From NCBI RefSeq assembly GCF_001678675.1, contig NZ_LZRN01000010.1, positions 1-64,000 of the forward strand: 64,000 bases of DNA, given 5' to 3'. A model generated the notes under the pieces. The model did not search any database. It was not told where the DNA came from and saw only the letters and a program-made list of their open reading frames with translations. Origin of the DNA: Gelidibacter algens. Its GTDB lineage: Bacteria > Bacteroidota > Bacteroidia > Flavobacteriales > Flavobacteriaceae. A program made the position numbers and the translations under genes. Shown here one piece after another: positions 46,394 through 54,846 of the stretch. Within the stretch, counting starts at the first letter, position 1. Every line of letters begins with the position of its first letter.

Positions 46394-47398
46394 TTATTCA
46401 GGTGATCTGATAACGTCATCCCAAGTCCACCCATCATTTCTTACATACCCTCGAATTTTTTTTCTACGTTCTTCAACATTCTTCAATTCAAATTGAGGTT
46501 TGGACAATACTTTGTGGGCAAATTCTTTGGGCAGTTTATCTTTGTAATCAAACGGAGGAACTTCATCAGCTTCAATAACGAAGTTTGAATCAAGACGTTC
46601 GTAAAAATTATTCAATGTAGCTCCTAAAATTTCCCAATGAAAATTTTTTGATGAATCGTCAATATTATATAATTTTTGAATCAGCACAACTTCATCTAAT
46701 GTAGCTAATTTGAGCGGGAGTGCGTACCTTCTATCATTTGAATGGAAATAATGTAAGATGGGATAGGCCAAATGTCTTTCACCGTGCTTTACTAAGATAC
46801 TCTCTAAATTTGTAAAGCGCTGATAAAGCGGACTGAAATCTTTGCCATCATAGCCGTTTTCGATTATAGCTTGTGGCGTAGAGCCTAACATAGTAATCTG
46901 CACGGCCAAAGTTCTTTTGTCAATTACCGATTGCAGTACGGGTAATAGATACGAAATGCCCAAACTTATAAATATCATAGAATTTAATCCCATGATGTTA
47001 GACACAATTTGCCAAACTTCACTTCCTGCCCTATAATCACCATTGCCCAGAGATGTCAGTGTATACCCTACAAAATAAATTTTACCGATAACCGTAGCTT
47101 GGGTATCAGTTTCAGTGTTCATGACTGAAGCGCTATCTGACATATAAATGAGACTATAACCCAGCCAAATCAGAGAAATCCACATAAATAGAAAGAACAG
47201 CAAAATCATGGGGCCGCACAGATCCAGCAATTTGCTTCTGCCATTGCCTTTTGAAAGCTTATAAAATAAGCTCCAAATAGTTTTTGAGACAAAGTTGGTC
47301 AAAAAACCAGCGCCATTGATATAGATAATGGTTTTAAAAATATCAACCAAAACCAAGACTTGAATCCCTATCCCTAATACCAATAATGCTATATTCAC
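46394..47398 (-). CDS. two-helix ion channel-like protein with atypical filter
   Basis: 334 residues. Four hydrophobic segments, the last two flanking a pore loop with TLTSLGNGDYRAG in place of the potassium-channel T-V-G-Y-G-D filter: the second glycine and aspartate stay but V and Y become L and N. The remaining 200 residues are cytoplasmic and helical, ending VRNDGWTWDDVIRSPE. It is Ion_trans_2-like. The altered filter predicts different or lost potassium selectivity. It is downstream, on the same strand, of a VOC/HPF/small-protein run with 150 bases between. Confidence 0.85.
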   Translation of the reverse strand: MNIALLVLGIGIQVLVLVDIFKTIIYINGAGFLTNFVSKTIWSLFYKLSKGNGRSKLLDLCGPMILLFFLFMWISLIWLGYSLIYMSDSASVMNTETDTQATVIGKIYFVGYTLTSLGNGDYRAGSEVWQIVSNIMGLNSMIFISLGISYLLPVLQSVIDKRTLAVQITMLGSTPQAIIENGYDGKDFSPLYQRFTNLESILVKHGERHLAYPILHYFHSNDRRYALPLKLATLDEVVLIQKLYNIDDSSKNFHWEILGATLNNFYERLDSNFVIEADEVPPFDYKDKLPKEFAHKVLSKPQFELKNVEERRKKIRGYVRNDGWTWDDVIRSPE

Positions 47399-47550
47399 AG
47401 TCTAACCTATATGTATTGAAAATTATTGTATGTTCAAATTTACCTCACCAATAATTTTATTATGAAGCTAATGTAATGTTGAAAATTCACGGGGTTATTC
47501 CAGAGCGCTCTAGATGAATTTTTTAATTGCTGCTAGTTCTCAAATTAATG

Positions 47551-47703
47551 CTAGGTCTCAATTTGAGGATTTTGCTTTTTCTTCTTTTTACCCTTTAGCA
47601 ATTGATAGGTCAAAAATCCAAATTGCAAACCAACAAATATAATTTTGGCTTTTCTATTTCGCACAAGTGCAGAGGCCGCTTTTAAAAGTAGTGTCGTTTT
47701 CAT
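47551..47703 (-). CDS. 50-residue basic membrane-like protein (intact paralogue)
   Basis: ATG 47703 gives MKTTLLLKAASALVRNRKAK then IIFVGLQFGFLTYQLLKGKK and a lysine-rich end. One hydrophobic segment and a highly basic tail. The broken copy at 25451..25683 shares the same pattern, so this is a small family, function unknown. It follows the HPF-like gene by 27 bases and is probably in one transcript with it. Confidence 0.7.
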   Translation of the reverse strand: MKTTLLLKAASALVRNRKAKIIFVGLQFGFLTYQLLKGKKKKKQNPQIET

Positions 47704-47730
47704 GTGTGTGTTGTGGATTTACAACCCTGA

Positions 47731-48033
47731 TTAATAATCTTTTAATTTGCCCTTGCGCTTTCTCAATTGACGTTCCAAATCGTTGATAGATTCTGAAATG
47801 GCATCCCTAAAATTGTCATGACTTGCCTCAGCAAACAATCTTGGTCCTGGGAGGCTCAATCTGATATTACATATTTTTCCGGTCTCGTCTGAAGTGGTGT
47901 TTTCCAACTTAAAAAATACATCCGCTCTTATGACCATGTCATATTTTTCAACCAGTTGCTCCAACTTTTCTTTGGCAAATTCTTCTAATGGTTGGCTGCC
48001 TTCTACATCGTCATATTCAAATATTACTTGCAT
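47731..48033 (-). CDS. HPF/RaiA family ribosome-associated protein
   Basis: 100 residues: MQVIFEYDDVEGSQPLEEFA, DMVIRADVFFKLENT, KICNIRLSLPGPRLFAEASH and the basic end RQLRKRKGKLKDY. Short-type ribosome-hibernation factor. It parallels the protein at 2199..2498. It is between a VOC gene (22 bases upstream) and a small membrane protein (27 bases downstream), so all three look co-transcribed, linking it to a stress response. Confidence 0.85.
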   Translation of the reverse strand: MQVIFEYDDVEGSQPLEEFAKEKLEQLVEKYDMVIRADVFFKLENTTSDETGKICNIRLSLPGPRLFAEASHDNFRDAISESINDLERQLRKRKGKLKDY

Positions 48034-48054
48034 AGTTTTATGATTTTTATGGTG

Positions 48055-48483
48055 TTACATTATATAATTACTGGGAATTGAAAGTTGATGGTTACACTTC
48101 ACCATCCAATTGATACCAAATTTGTCCGTACATCTTCCAAAATAGCCCCATTCCCATTCCATGAAGGTATGGTGTACTTGCCCGCCACTTGAAAGTTCAC
48201 TGAAAACATGTGCTGCCTCTTCCATATCATTAAGTTCAGCGCTCATATGAATTTGGTTCCCGGGTTTTAGGGGAGTGTTTGCAGATATATCATAGGCCAT
48301 TAACAGTAAGTGCCGTCCTTTCAATTCTGCATGTTGCAGTTTATGGCCAAAGGATGACGGGACATTGGTATCATTATCATAGTAAGTTTGACGGTTTATG
48401 ATGTCGGCGTTCAAGATCTCACTATAATATTCAAGTGCTTGCTGGCAATTACCTCTAAATGCCAAATATGCTTGTACCTTCAT
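48055..48483 (-). CDS. VOC family protein (PhnB-like)
   Basis: 142 residues: VQAYLAFRGNCQQALEYYSE, KLQHAELKGRHLLLMAYD, GNQIHMSAELNDMEEAAHVF and EWGYFGRCTDKFGINWMVKC. Same family and layout as 25739..26137, with a 10-residue longer tail. Likely first gene of the VOC-HPF-small protein unit. The substrate is unknown. Confidence 0.87.
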   Translation of the reverse strand: MKVQAYLAFRGNCQQALEYYSEILNADIINRQTYYDNDTNVPSSFGHKLQHAELKGRHLLLMAYDISANTPLKPGNQIHMSAELNDMEEAAHVFSELSSGGQVHHTFMEWEWGYFGRCTDKFGINWMVKCNHQLSIPSNYIM

Positions 48484-48828
48484 AATTTAAGGTTTTGTCC
48501 CAAATTAAGACTTATGCAAATTAAAATCAGACCCGATGCCAAAATTTTTTGATGCTAATAAGAAATGTGTCCAAAATAAACGTGTTTTAGATAAGTCTAT
48601 TAAATTTTACTTTGTTTTTTTTCATAGCATTTGACGTTTAGTTGTTAGTCTAATACGTTTTGGTATTGGACAACTTCTCACCTGTATTATATAGTTGATT
48701 ACTAAGGGTATGTCCACCAAGCTTCATACACATCCTTTTATTTTTACGGCAAAAATTCTTTTTTTTGGATCATCAGCTCAGCGTTTTTGATGATACCTTG
48801 CAGTAATATTAACTTTAAAATTAGCATT
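48484..48828. other. divergent intergenic stretch
   Basis: Holds the promoters of the VOC unit (minus) and the DUF4136 gene (plus). A TTG at 48765-48767 and a TACCTTG-like box at 48794 are 26 bases apart, too far for a confident promoter. No gene seen. Confidence 0.45.
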
Positions 48829-49434
48829 ATGAAAAAATTATCTATTCATGTAATGGCTGTATTATCACTTGTATTGGTTTACAGTTGCGGTCCAAAAATT
48901 ACATCATCAACAAGCACTCAAAAAGATTTGAGTAACTATAAAACCTATGCCTACCTGCCTAACAGCAATGCTGAAGCGCCTGAAACTGTACAACAATCAG
49001 AAGATGTGGGTAAAAATATCGTGCAGGCCATAAATCGCAATATGCAAAATGCGGGCTATACCTTAGACAGAGATAATCCTGATTTATTGGTCATTGTCAA
49101 CACCAATTATGATAAGGAGACCAACGTTGTAGTAGATAGGGAATATAACAACGCCTACTACCCGTATACGTCTTCTGCATTACCAGTAAATAGATATTAT
49201 GACTCTTACTATTATAGCGGGTATAATTCTTACAATAACATTGTAGATTATGATGTCAACTTACGCACCCATACCAATGCCGGAATGGTCATAAATGTTG
49301 TGGATCGTGAAACGAAAAATATTTTATGGACCGGAACTGCGAAAAATTTCGACATATACCAGCAAAACGCCTCCCAGGAAGTTTCAGAGTCTGTTGACAA
49401 TGTATTTAAAAAATATCCTACTGTTTCGCAATAA
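48829..49434 (+). CDS. DUF4136 domain lipoprotein
   Basis: 201 residues from ATG 48829 (an upstream ATG at 48787 adds a non-signal extension). Lipobox LVLVYSC near residue 20, then the DUF4136 domain: STQKDLSNYKTYAYLP, VQAINRNMQNAGYTLDRDNPDLLV, TGTAKNFDIYQQ. A tyrosine/serine/asparagine-rich loop (YYPYTSSALPVNRYYDSYYY) interrupts the domain. DUF4136 lipoproteins are outer-membrane-linked and common in Bacteroidota; function unknown. First of a run of small stress-type genes. Confidence 0.85.
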   Translation: MKKLSIHVMAVLSLVLVYSCGPKITSSTSTQKDLSNYKTYAYLPNSNAEAPETVQQSEDVGKNIVQAINRNMQNAGYTLDRDNPDLLVIVNTNYDKETNVVVDREYNNAYYPYTSSALPVNRYYDSYYYSGYNSYNNIVDYDVNLRTHTNAGMVINVVDRETKNILWTGTAKNFDIYQQNASQEVSESVDNVFKKYPTVSQ

Positions 49435-49612
49435 TGAACACGTTGCTAAAGTATTAGCGTCAATATAAATGACATTTAAGCACGTGTTTTGCATCTTCAT
49501 TCTATAACTTTAAAGAGTTATGATTTCAAACCGTGTTGGTTTGTTACAACGTGAACTGTTAAAGAAACAGTGTTTCGATGGGCATGACATATAAACTTTA
49601 AAATTTAAAACT

Positions 49613-50197
49613 ATGAGTACGATTAAAAAAATGATGATACCAGTATTGGCTTTTAGCCTTTTGATGAGTTGTGACTTTAATAAAACGGATAAGGGAGAAC
49701 TACCAGAAGTGGACGTTGATGTTGATGCTGAGGCTGGCGAGTTGCCGGAATACGATGTGGATTGGGCAGAAGTCAATGTGGGTACCAGGACAGATACTGT
49801 TGAGGTTCCAAAAGTGGTCGTGGTCATGGAAGAAGAAGAAGTTGAAGTCCCTTATTTGGATATTGATATGCCAAATGAAGGAGAAAAAGAAGAACGCACG
49901 CTGATGGTGGAAGCCGAAGTTACGGGTGAAGAATCAACAATAGAAATCAAGGAGATTTGGGCGACTGGAAAAAAATTGATTGTCATTTCTGAACTTAGAT
50001 CGACTGGAAAAAGTATTGGCGATAAAAATATGCGTGTTTCTGATCAAGTGACAATAAATGCACCTGAACTTGACGTGAGATATTATGTGGTGGGAGAAAG
50101 ACCTGATAGGCTATTTAACAGACAACATAGATATATTGGAAATGCTTCTGATATAAAAGATGAGATAGGAGACTATAAAGTTATCTATTCAAAATAA
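49613..50197 (+). CDS. acidic lipoprotein of unknown function
   Basis: 194 residues. Lipobox LLMSC at residue about 20 after MSTIKKMMIPVLAFSLLMSC, then a strongly acidic stretch with alternating D/E and V (EVDVDVDAEAGELPEYDVDW) and EEEEVEVP, and a C-terminal half with conserved-looking beta strands (EIWATGKKLIVISELRSTGK). A small hairpin (ACTGTT-aaaga-AACAGT) lies in the leader. A terminator follows. Family not recognised; the acidity suggests cation binding at the envelope. Confidence 0.6.
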   Translation: MSTIKKMMIPVLAFSLLMSCDFNKTDKGELPEVDVDVDAEAGELPEYDVDWAEVNVGTRTDTVEVPKVVVVMEEEEVEVPYLDIDMPNEGEKEERTLMVEAEVTGEESTIEIKEIWATGKKLIVISELRSTGKSIGDKNMRVSDQVTINAPELDVRYYVVGERPDRLFNRQHRYIGNASDIKDEIGDYKVIYSK

Positions 50198-50213
50198 ATT
50201 TTTTGGTTGGTTG

Positions 50214-50255
50214 AAAAATGGTTCTGGATATATTTTTTTTCGGAACCATTTTTTT
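50214..50255 (+). terminator. intrinsic terminator
   Basis: AAAAATGGTTC, an 18-base loop, GAACCATTTTT and further T. The arms are 11 bases. It follows the acidic lipoprotein gene. Confidence 0.75.
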
Positions 50256-50301
50256 CCAAACACAAACTTAAACACAAACAATTAACTTAAAACAATAAAT
50301 T

Positions 50302-50925
50302 ATGGCAGAGATAGAAATTAAAAAAAAGACACCAATATGGCCTTGGATTGTAGGAATTTTGGCAGTTTTGGCAATCTTGTATTTCATATTCCTTTATGGA
50401 GATGATGATGTAGATGCAGATGACGTAACAAACGATGTAGAAATGGTAACTGATGACGTTAGTAATTCAGATTACGAAACTTCAAATCCATTCTCTGAAA
50501 CGGCAGTGTCTGCAATTTCAGGATACCAAATGTTTATCGCTAAGGAACCTGAAATGGGCCTTGAGCATCAATATACGCATACTGCGCTAAACAAACTGAT
50601 TGACGCTACAGAAGCTGTGGCAAACACGTTAAGTGTTGACATAACAGCCGAATTGGAAACGGCGCGTGAAAATTCAGATTTTGTTACAAAGGACACCTAT
50701 GATGTGGATCATGCAGATAAAATCAATAATGCAGGAAATATTATTGTACAAGCCTTGGACAAAATACAGAATGAAAAATTTCCCGATTTGGAGGAAAGCA
50801 GTACCGAACTTCAAAACTCAGTAACCAATATTCAACCAGCAACACAAACGCTCGAGCAAAAGGCAGCGGTGAAGAATTTCTTTGAAAAGGCAGGAGATCT
50901 ATTAACAAACATGAAAAACAATTAA
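50302..50925 (+). CDS. single-pass membrane protein with acidic, helical extracytoplasmic part
   Basis: 207 residues. A short basic N-terminus (MAEIEIKKKT), one membrane helix (PIWPWIVGILAVLAILYFIF), a DDDVDADD acidic block, then a helical domain (MGLEHQYTHTALNKLIDATE ... LEQKAAVKNFFEKAGDLLTN). No signal peptide cleavage site, so it is anchored with the C-terminus outside. The next gene, a PRC-barrel protein, follows three bases later. Family not recognised; it resembles the single-TM proteins found beside PRC-barrel genes. Confidence 0.65.
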   Translation: MAEIEIKKKTPIWPWIVGILAVLAILYFIFLYGDDDVDADDVTNDVEMVTDDVSNSDYETSNPFSETAVSAISGYQMFIAKEPEMGLEHQYTHTALNKLIDATEAVANTLSVDITAELETARENSDFVTKDTYDVDHADKINNAGNIIVQALDKIQNEKFPDLEESSTELQNSVTNIQPATQTLEQKAAVKNFFEKAGDLLTNMKNN

Positions 50926-50928
50926 ATT

Positions 50929-51435
50929 ATGGACACAGATAAAGAAAAAAATATATTCTATCTCGAAGAACTCTCAGACTACGAGGTTGCCGACAGCGAC
51001 AAAGATGTGCGTGGTTGGGAAGTAAAAGATAAAGACGGAAGAGTTGTAGGGGAAGTCGACAATATGCTCGTCAACAAAAATACTGAGCGCGTGGTGTATT
51101 TAGATATTGAAGTTGATCCATCCATTATTGAGGCCAATCATAAACCTTACAATATTAGAGAAAAAGGTGGCGTTCATGGTTTTCTGAATGAAGATGGTGA
51201 AAACCACTTGATCCTCCCAATTGGGTTGGCTCACCTCAATCTGGACAACAAAATTGTATCTACAGACAACATCAATCATGACACCTTTGCTGAAACGAAA
51301 CGGATAAAAAAGGGCGCTCCAATTGATCGAGACTATGAAGTCATCATTTTAGACTCCTATGTGCGAAGTGATGAAGCTAAGAACTATCCAAAATACGATC
51401 AGTTTTATGATAATGCTGCATTTGAGCAACATTAA
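50929..51435 (+). CDS. PRC-barrel domain protein
   Basis: 168 residues, with the photosynthetic-reaction-centre H/PRC-barrel motif: VRGWEVKDKDGRVVGEVDNMLVN, VVYLDIEVDP, ENHLILPIGLAHLNLDNKIV. No membrane part. PRC-barrel proteins in stress clusters are found in many aerobic bacteria and may bind RNA or membranes. The gene starts three bases after the previous one and is followed by a strong terminator, making a two-gene unit. Confidence 0.87.
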   Translation: MDTDKEKNIFYLEELSDYEVADSDKDVRGWEVKDKDGRVVGEVDNMLVNKNTERVVYLDIEVDPSIIEANHKPYNIREKGGVHGFLNEDGENHLILPIGLAHLNLDNKIVSTDNINHDTFAETKRIKKGAPIDRDYEVIILDSYVRSDEAKNYPKYDQFYDNAAFEQH

Positions 51436-51460
51436 TTTTACAACTAAACATAATGTTACA

Positions 51461-51488
51461 AACCCGAATTTTCTAATTCGGGTTTTTT
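51461..51488 (+). terminator. intrinsic terminator after the PRC-barrel gene
   Basis: AACCCGAATT-ttct-AATTCGGGTT followed by T, a 10-base stem. Confidence 0.88.
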
Positions 51489-51561
51489 AGTGGAACTAAT
51501 CTAAAAAAAAGTTGCATGACTATGGTTTGAAGTAATCATTCGCTAGAGAGACTTTCCTTCA

Positions 51562-52173
51562 CTATTTGGATGGATTCGATTCGTGTTGATGTGTCATCAT
51601 TTGATAGGCCATAGCGCAAAACCATATCAATACAATCAAAACGACGCCGCGTTCATAAGCGCCTTCATAAGCTTCAGAAATGATCAAAAAACCAGAACAG
51701 GCCATCAGAAATGAAATGCCAATACCAATGCTTCCATAGTACCAATTGGTATTGATTTTCTTGAACGCTATGCCAATGAGAATTGTACTACTCAAATAGA
51801 GAAGTCCTATAACGACTGACAGAACTATATGAATTGTTGTTCCTGGTGTTCCGGCAAATTGATTAAATTCAGCAAGCACCACTATACATATGCCCATAAT
51901 ACCCAAAAGAAAAGCTCCCAATTTCAGCATGGTAGAATTGGACCTCCACACATAAAGCGCCATACCACCAAGTAATATTCCTATTCCAAAAACAGTAAGA
52001 CCAATATCTTGTATATAGGCATATTTGCCATGTGCCAGTTGGCTAATGGTCTGCCGTACAGGATTGTGGTCTTCAACCACCATGATGCCTACAACATCTG
52101 CCACTATGGTACTTAAACTACCGATGACTAAAGCGATCCCGCCATATTTTAATACCTCGTGTTTGTATTTCAT
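51562..52173 (-). CDS. DUF998 family membrane protein
   Basis: 203 residues with six predicted membrane helices: VLKYGGIALVIGSLSTIVAD, YIQDIGLTVFGIGILLGGMA, LKLGAFLLGIMGICIVVLAE, HIVLSVVIGLLYLSSTILIG, IGISFLMACSGFLIISEAYE and VVLIVLIWFCAMAYQMM. The opening and the DHNPVRQTISQLAHG loop fit DUF998. Function unknown; a stress or lipid role is guessed from context only. It is a lone minus-strand gene between stress-type plus-strand genes. Confidence 0.8.
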   Translation of the reverse strand: MKYKHEVLKYGGIALVIGSLSTIVADVVGIMVVEDHNPVRQTISQLAHGKYAYIQDIGLTVFGIGILLGGMALYVWRSNSTMLKLGAFLLGIMGICIVVLAEFNQFAGTPGTTIHIVLSVVIGLLYLSSTILIGIAFKKINTNWYYGSIGIGISFLMACSGFLIISEAYEGAYERGVVLIVLIWFCAMAYQMMTHQHESNPSK

Positions 52174-52551
52174 TTTGAAAAGAATACTAGTATCAAACCA
52201 ATTTTAATCCTGAAAGATAAAGTTTTTATATAAAACAAAAACAACTTGCCGTCGTGTATCAAGAATTTGGATGAAACTTCTATTTTTCGTTAAGAATAGG
52301 TCAACATATGCTCTTGATAACAAATAATGAGTGTTAAAATGACGTCAATTGGTAACGGTATAAATTCTTCGTTAAACATATCTTATTTTTCGACTCATGA
52401 CAACATCCGAAATTCTTCTAATAGTAGAAATTTTTTTTAATGGGGTAAAAATTAAATTATTAGCAACCAAAAATGATCTATATATATAATAAATTACATT
52501 ATATGATTACTGGCAGATTAAGCTCCAATAATTTTCCGATAAAGCAATACA
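52174..52551. other. divergent intergenic stretch
   Basis: Between DUF998 and DUF2382, very AT-rich with a TATATATATAAT tract at about 52480. It should carry the promoters for both; no consensus box is clear and no gene is seen. Confidence 0.45.
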
Positions 52552-52980
52552 ATGGAAGAAAAAAGCAATACGAACAAAAAAGACGAGAAAGCAATCATTT
52601 CCATTCATGAAGAAAAAATGGACCTCTCGAAAGAAGTTGTGGAAAAAAGAAAAATCACCATTCATAAAACGGTGAATACGGAAATAGTCAGGCACGATGT
52701 ACCGCTTTTACATGATCATGTTAAAATTGAACATATACCGGTCAATAAAGAGGTTACTGAAATCCCCAAGATTAGAGAGACGGGTAATGTAACCATTATT
52801 CCAATTATAGAAGAGGTTGCCGTAATTACAAAAAAAATAATGCTTGTTAAGGAAATACATATTACCAAAGAGCAAATTGAAACACTAGAACACATTGAAA
52901 CGGCATTGCGCAGTGAAAGTGTCACCATTGACAAAAAAGATGTGCAACCAAAGAAAAATAATTACCGAAATTCCAAATAG
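52552..52980 (+). CDS. DUF2382 domain protein (small YsnF/AvaK type)
   Basis: 142 residues, charged, no membrane helix. DUF2382 pattern: EKMDLSKEVVEKRKITIHKT, EIVRHDVPLLHDHVKIEHIP, and the repeat-like EVAVITKKIMLVKEIHI. In this phylum and in cyanobacteria and Bacilli, DUF2382 proteins occur in general-stress regulons. A second, larger DUF2382 protein follows 36 bases downstream, most probably in one operon. Confidence 0.82.
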   Translation: MEEKSNTNKKDEKAIISIHEEKMDLSKEVVEKRKITIHKTVNTEIVRHDVPLLHDHVKIEHIPVNKEVTEIPKIRETGNVTIIPIIEEVAVITKKIMLVKEIHITKEQIETLEHIETALRSESVTIDKKDVQPKKNNYRNSK

Positions 52981-53016
52981 TTTGGAATAGATATCAATAA
53001 ATAAATACAATATATT

Positions 53017-53772
53017 ATGAATTACACAATAGTAGGATTTTTTAATAAGAAAGATGAAGCACAAGAGGCTTTAAGAAAACTAAACAATGATGGTTTTGAC
53101 AAGAATCAAGTTGACTTATCTCCTTATAAGACCCAGGGAGATTATAAAGATACGGACTATGATTACGATGAAGAGGAAAACACTTCCGGATTTTGGGACT
53201 GGCTCTTTGGCGATGATGATGACGACCGTGAACGTCATAGCAGAGTAGGTGCGCGTACCAACGTAGTTACGGTTTATGCCGCAGATGAAAAGCATGCAAA
53301 AGCAGCTGCTTCAATCTTGGACTCCTGTGGTGCCTTAGATGTTGACGATTATGACCGAAAGATGAAGGACACAACACGGCAGAATTCTAGGAGAAACGAA
53401 ACGGGTTCACACAATGACGATACCATTGATGTGGTGAAGGAGGAACTCAATGTTGGCAAACGCACAGTTGACACGGGAGGCGTTCGTATTAAAAGCCGCA
53501 TCGTTGAAAAGCCTGTAAAGGAAGATATCCGTTTGCGAGATGAAAGAGTTTATGTGACCAGAAAACCTGTCAATAAAGATGTATCTGACAAAGATGCTTT
53601 TCAAGAGAAAACCATTGCAATGACGGAACACGCTGAAAAGGCTGTCGTTGAAAAAAATGCACGAGTTGTTGAAGAAATTGAAGTTAATAAAGACGTTAAG
53701 CAACACGAAAAAACTATTTCTGATACCGTGCGTGAGACCAAGGTTGATGTTGACAAGGATTTCAAAAAATAA
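53017..53772 (+). CDS. general stress protein with N-terminal 17M-like and C-terminal DUF2382 domains
   Basis: 251 residues. N-terminal domain (about 1-105) of the general-stress-protein 17M type (MNYTIVGFFNKKDEAQEALR, NVVTVYAADEKHAKAAASIL). It is interrupted by an acidic stretch (TDYDYDEEENTSG, DDDDDRERHS). The C-terminal DUF2382 domain has DVVKEELNVGKRTVDTGGVR, RIVEKPVKEDIRLRDERVYV and TISDTVRETKVDVDKDF. Probably a soluble stress protein. It ends the DUF2382 pair and is followed by a terminator. Confidence 0.87.
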   Translation: MNYTIVGFFNKKDEAQEALRKLNNDGFDKNQVDLSPYKTQGDYKDTDYDYDEEENTSGFWDWLFGDDDDDRERHSRVGARTNVVTVYAADEKHAKAAASILDSCGALDVDDYDRKMKDTTRQNSRRNETGSHNDDTIDVVKEELNVGKRTVDTGGVRIKSRIVEKPVKEDIRLRDERVYVTRKPVNKDVSDKDAFQEKTIAMTEHAEKAVVEKNARVVEEIEVNKDVKQHEKTISDTVRETKVDVDKDFKK

Positions 53773-53809
53773 AAATAAGGCGTAACAAGAATTCTTTTCA
53801 AATTCAACA

Positions 53810-53839
53810 GGAAGACCACATTTTTATATGTGGTCTTCC
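53810..53839 (+). terminator. long hairpin after the DUF2382 pair
   Basis: GGAAGACCACAT-tttt at-ATGTGGTCTTCC, a 12-base perfect stem; T-rich bases follow (TTATTT). Good terminator for the plus strand. Confidence 0.8.
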
Positions 53840-54099
53840 TTATTTGGACAGGTGTAACTCCGGCCAAGTCTACTAACCTTGGCACGTAAGCTTGTAGGTT
53901 CTTTAATCATGTAGTCCTATTATGATGAATTATATTGTGCTGTGCCTTAAGGCTCCACACGGCAGTTGCATTTCATAAAAGGATACGAAAATAATGACGG
54001 TCCAATAGTTTATAAGTTCATGCACTGTCTTATCTGAATAACCTTTGATTCACCCCACAATCCCAAAATTCAAAAATGTTGATTGGAAACAATCCAGCA

Positions 54100-54846
54100 T
54101 CAATCAGTTGCTTTTTTAAGCACCCATTTTTTAGGTTGTGGTTTTGATTCCATTAAAATGGTTTGAAACTGAGTGGCCGATGTAAATTGGGTTTTCCGTA
54201 ATATCCGCTCCTCTACAGATACTTCAAATTCAGTGTTACTGAAAATCCAAGGGGTAATGATCAATTCTCCATTTTTGGCTTTTTTGATAAAAAATGTTTC
54301 TCCATTAATAGACGTATTTATTTCAAGTAATCGTTCGGCAGCGGGCGCTTCATCCTTGCATAAAACGAGCGACAACCGGTCGCAAAAGCGCATCACTTCA
54401 TAGTAGGATCTGGCTTTCTTATCTGATATTTTGAACTCTTTTAAAATGAGTTGTCGCGCGCGGTCTTCATCAGCAAAAAATGAGGCTATACGCTTACTTT
54501 CTGCTTTTAGATCGCTGTAGATAAACTCCAAATGATAAGAGATGAGCAGCTTGACCCATAGAGATTTGTTTGCTGCAGATTTTAAAATGCGTTGCATTCT
54601 GGTAATTACATCTTTTACAGAAGACCGTTCCTCAGTAAAATCCAAAGGAACGCCTATGTCAGATAGATAATCCTTCTCGTCAAAATTTAACTGTCGGTCA
54701 TCGTGTTCGCAAACCGCAACAAGTGTTTCAAACCAATGGATGGGGCGGTATTCTGCTGCAATTTCATTGGCTATTTTACCTGCCAACAGGCCATGCGCTT
54801 CGTGAAAGATGATGTGTAGGCCTATTACAGATTTGTTGACAATCAT
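54100..54846 (-). CDS. DUF3891 family protein
   Basis: 248 residues. The start MIVNKSVIGLHIIFHEAHGL followed by LAGKIANEI matches the DUF3891 opening (MIV...HA.LAG). Then a helical bundle with a conserved-looking WFETLVAVCEHDD and MRFCDRLSLVLCKDE, and a beta-rich C-terminus (FFIKKAKNGELIITPWIFSN). The histidine/aspartate-rich layout recalls the HD-like metal site of the family. Function unknown. It is isolated. Confidence 0.8.
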   Translation of the reverse strand: MIVNKSVIGLHIIFHEAHGLLAGKIANEIAAEYRPIHWFETLVAVCEHDDRQLNFDEKDYLSDIGVPLDFTEERSSVKDVITRMQRILKSAANKSLWVKLLISYHLEFIYSDLKAESKRIASFFADEDRARQLILKEFKISDKKARSYYEVMRFCDRLSLVLCKDEAPAAERLLEINTSINGETFFIKKAKNGELIITPWIFSNTEFEVSVEERILRKTQFTSATQFQTILMESKPQPKKWVLKKATD

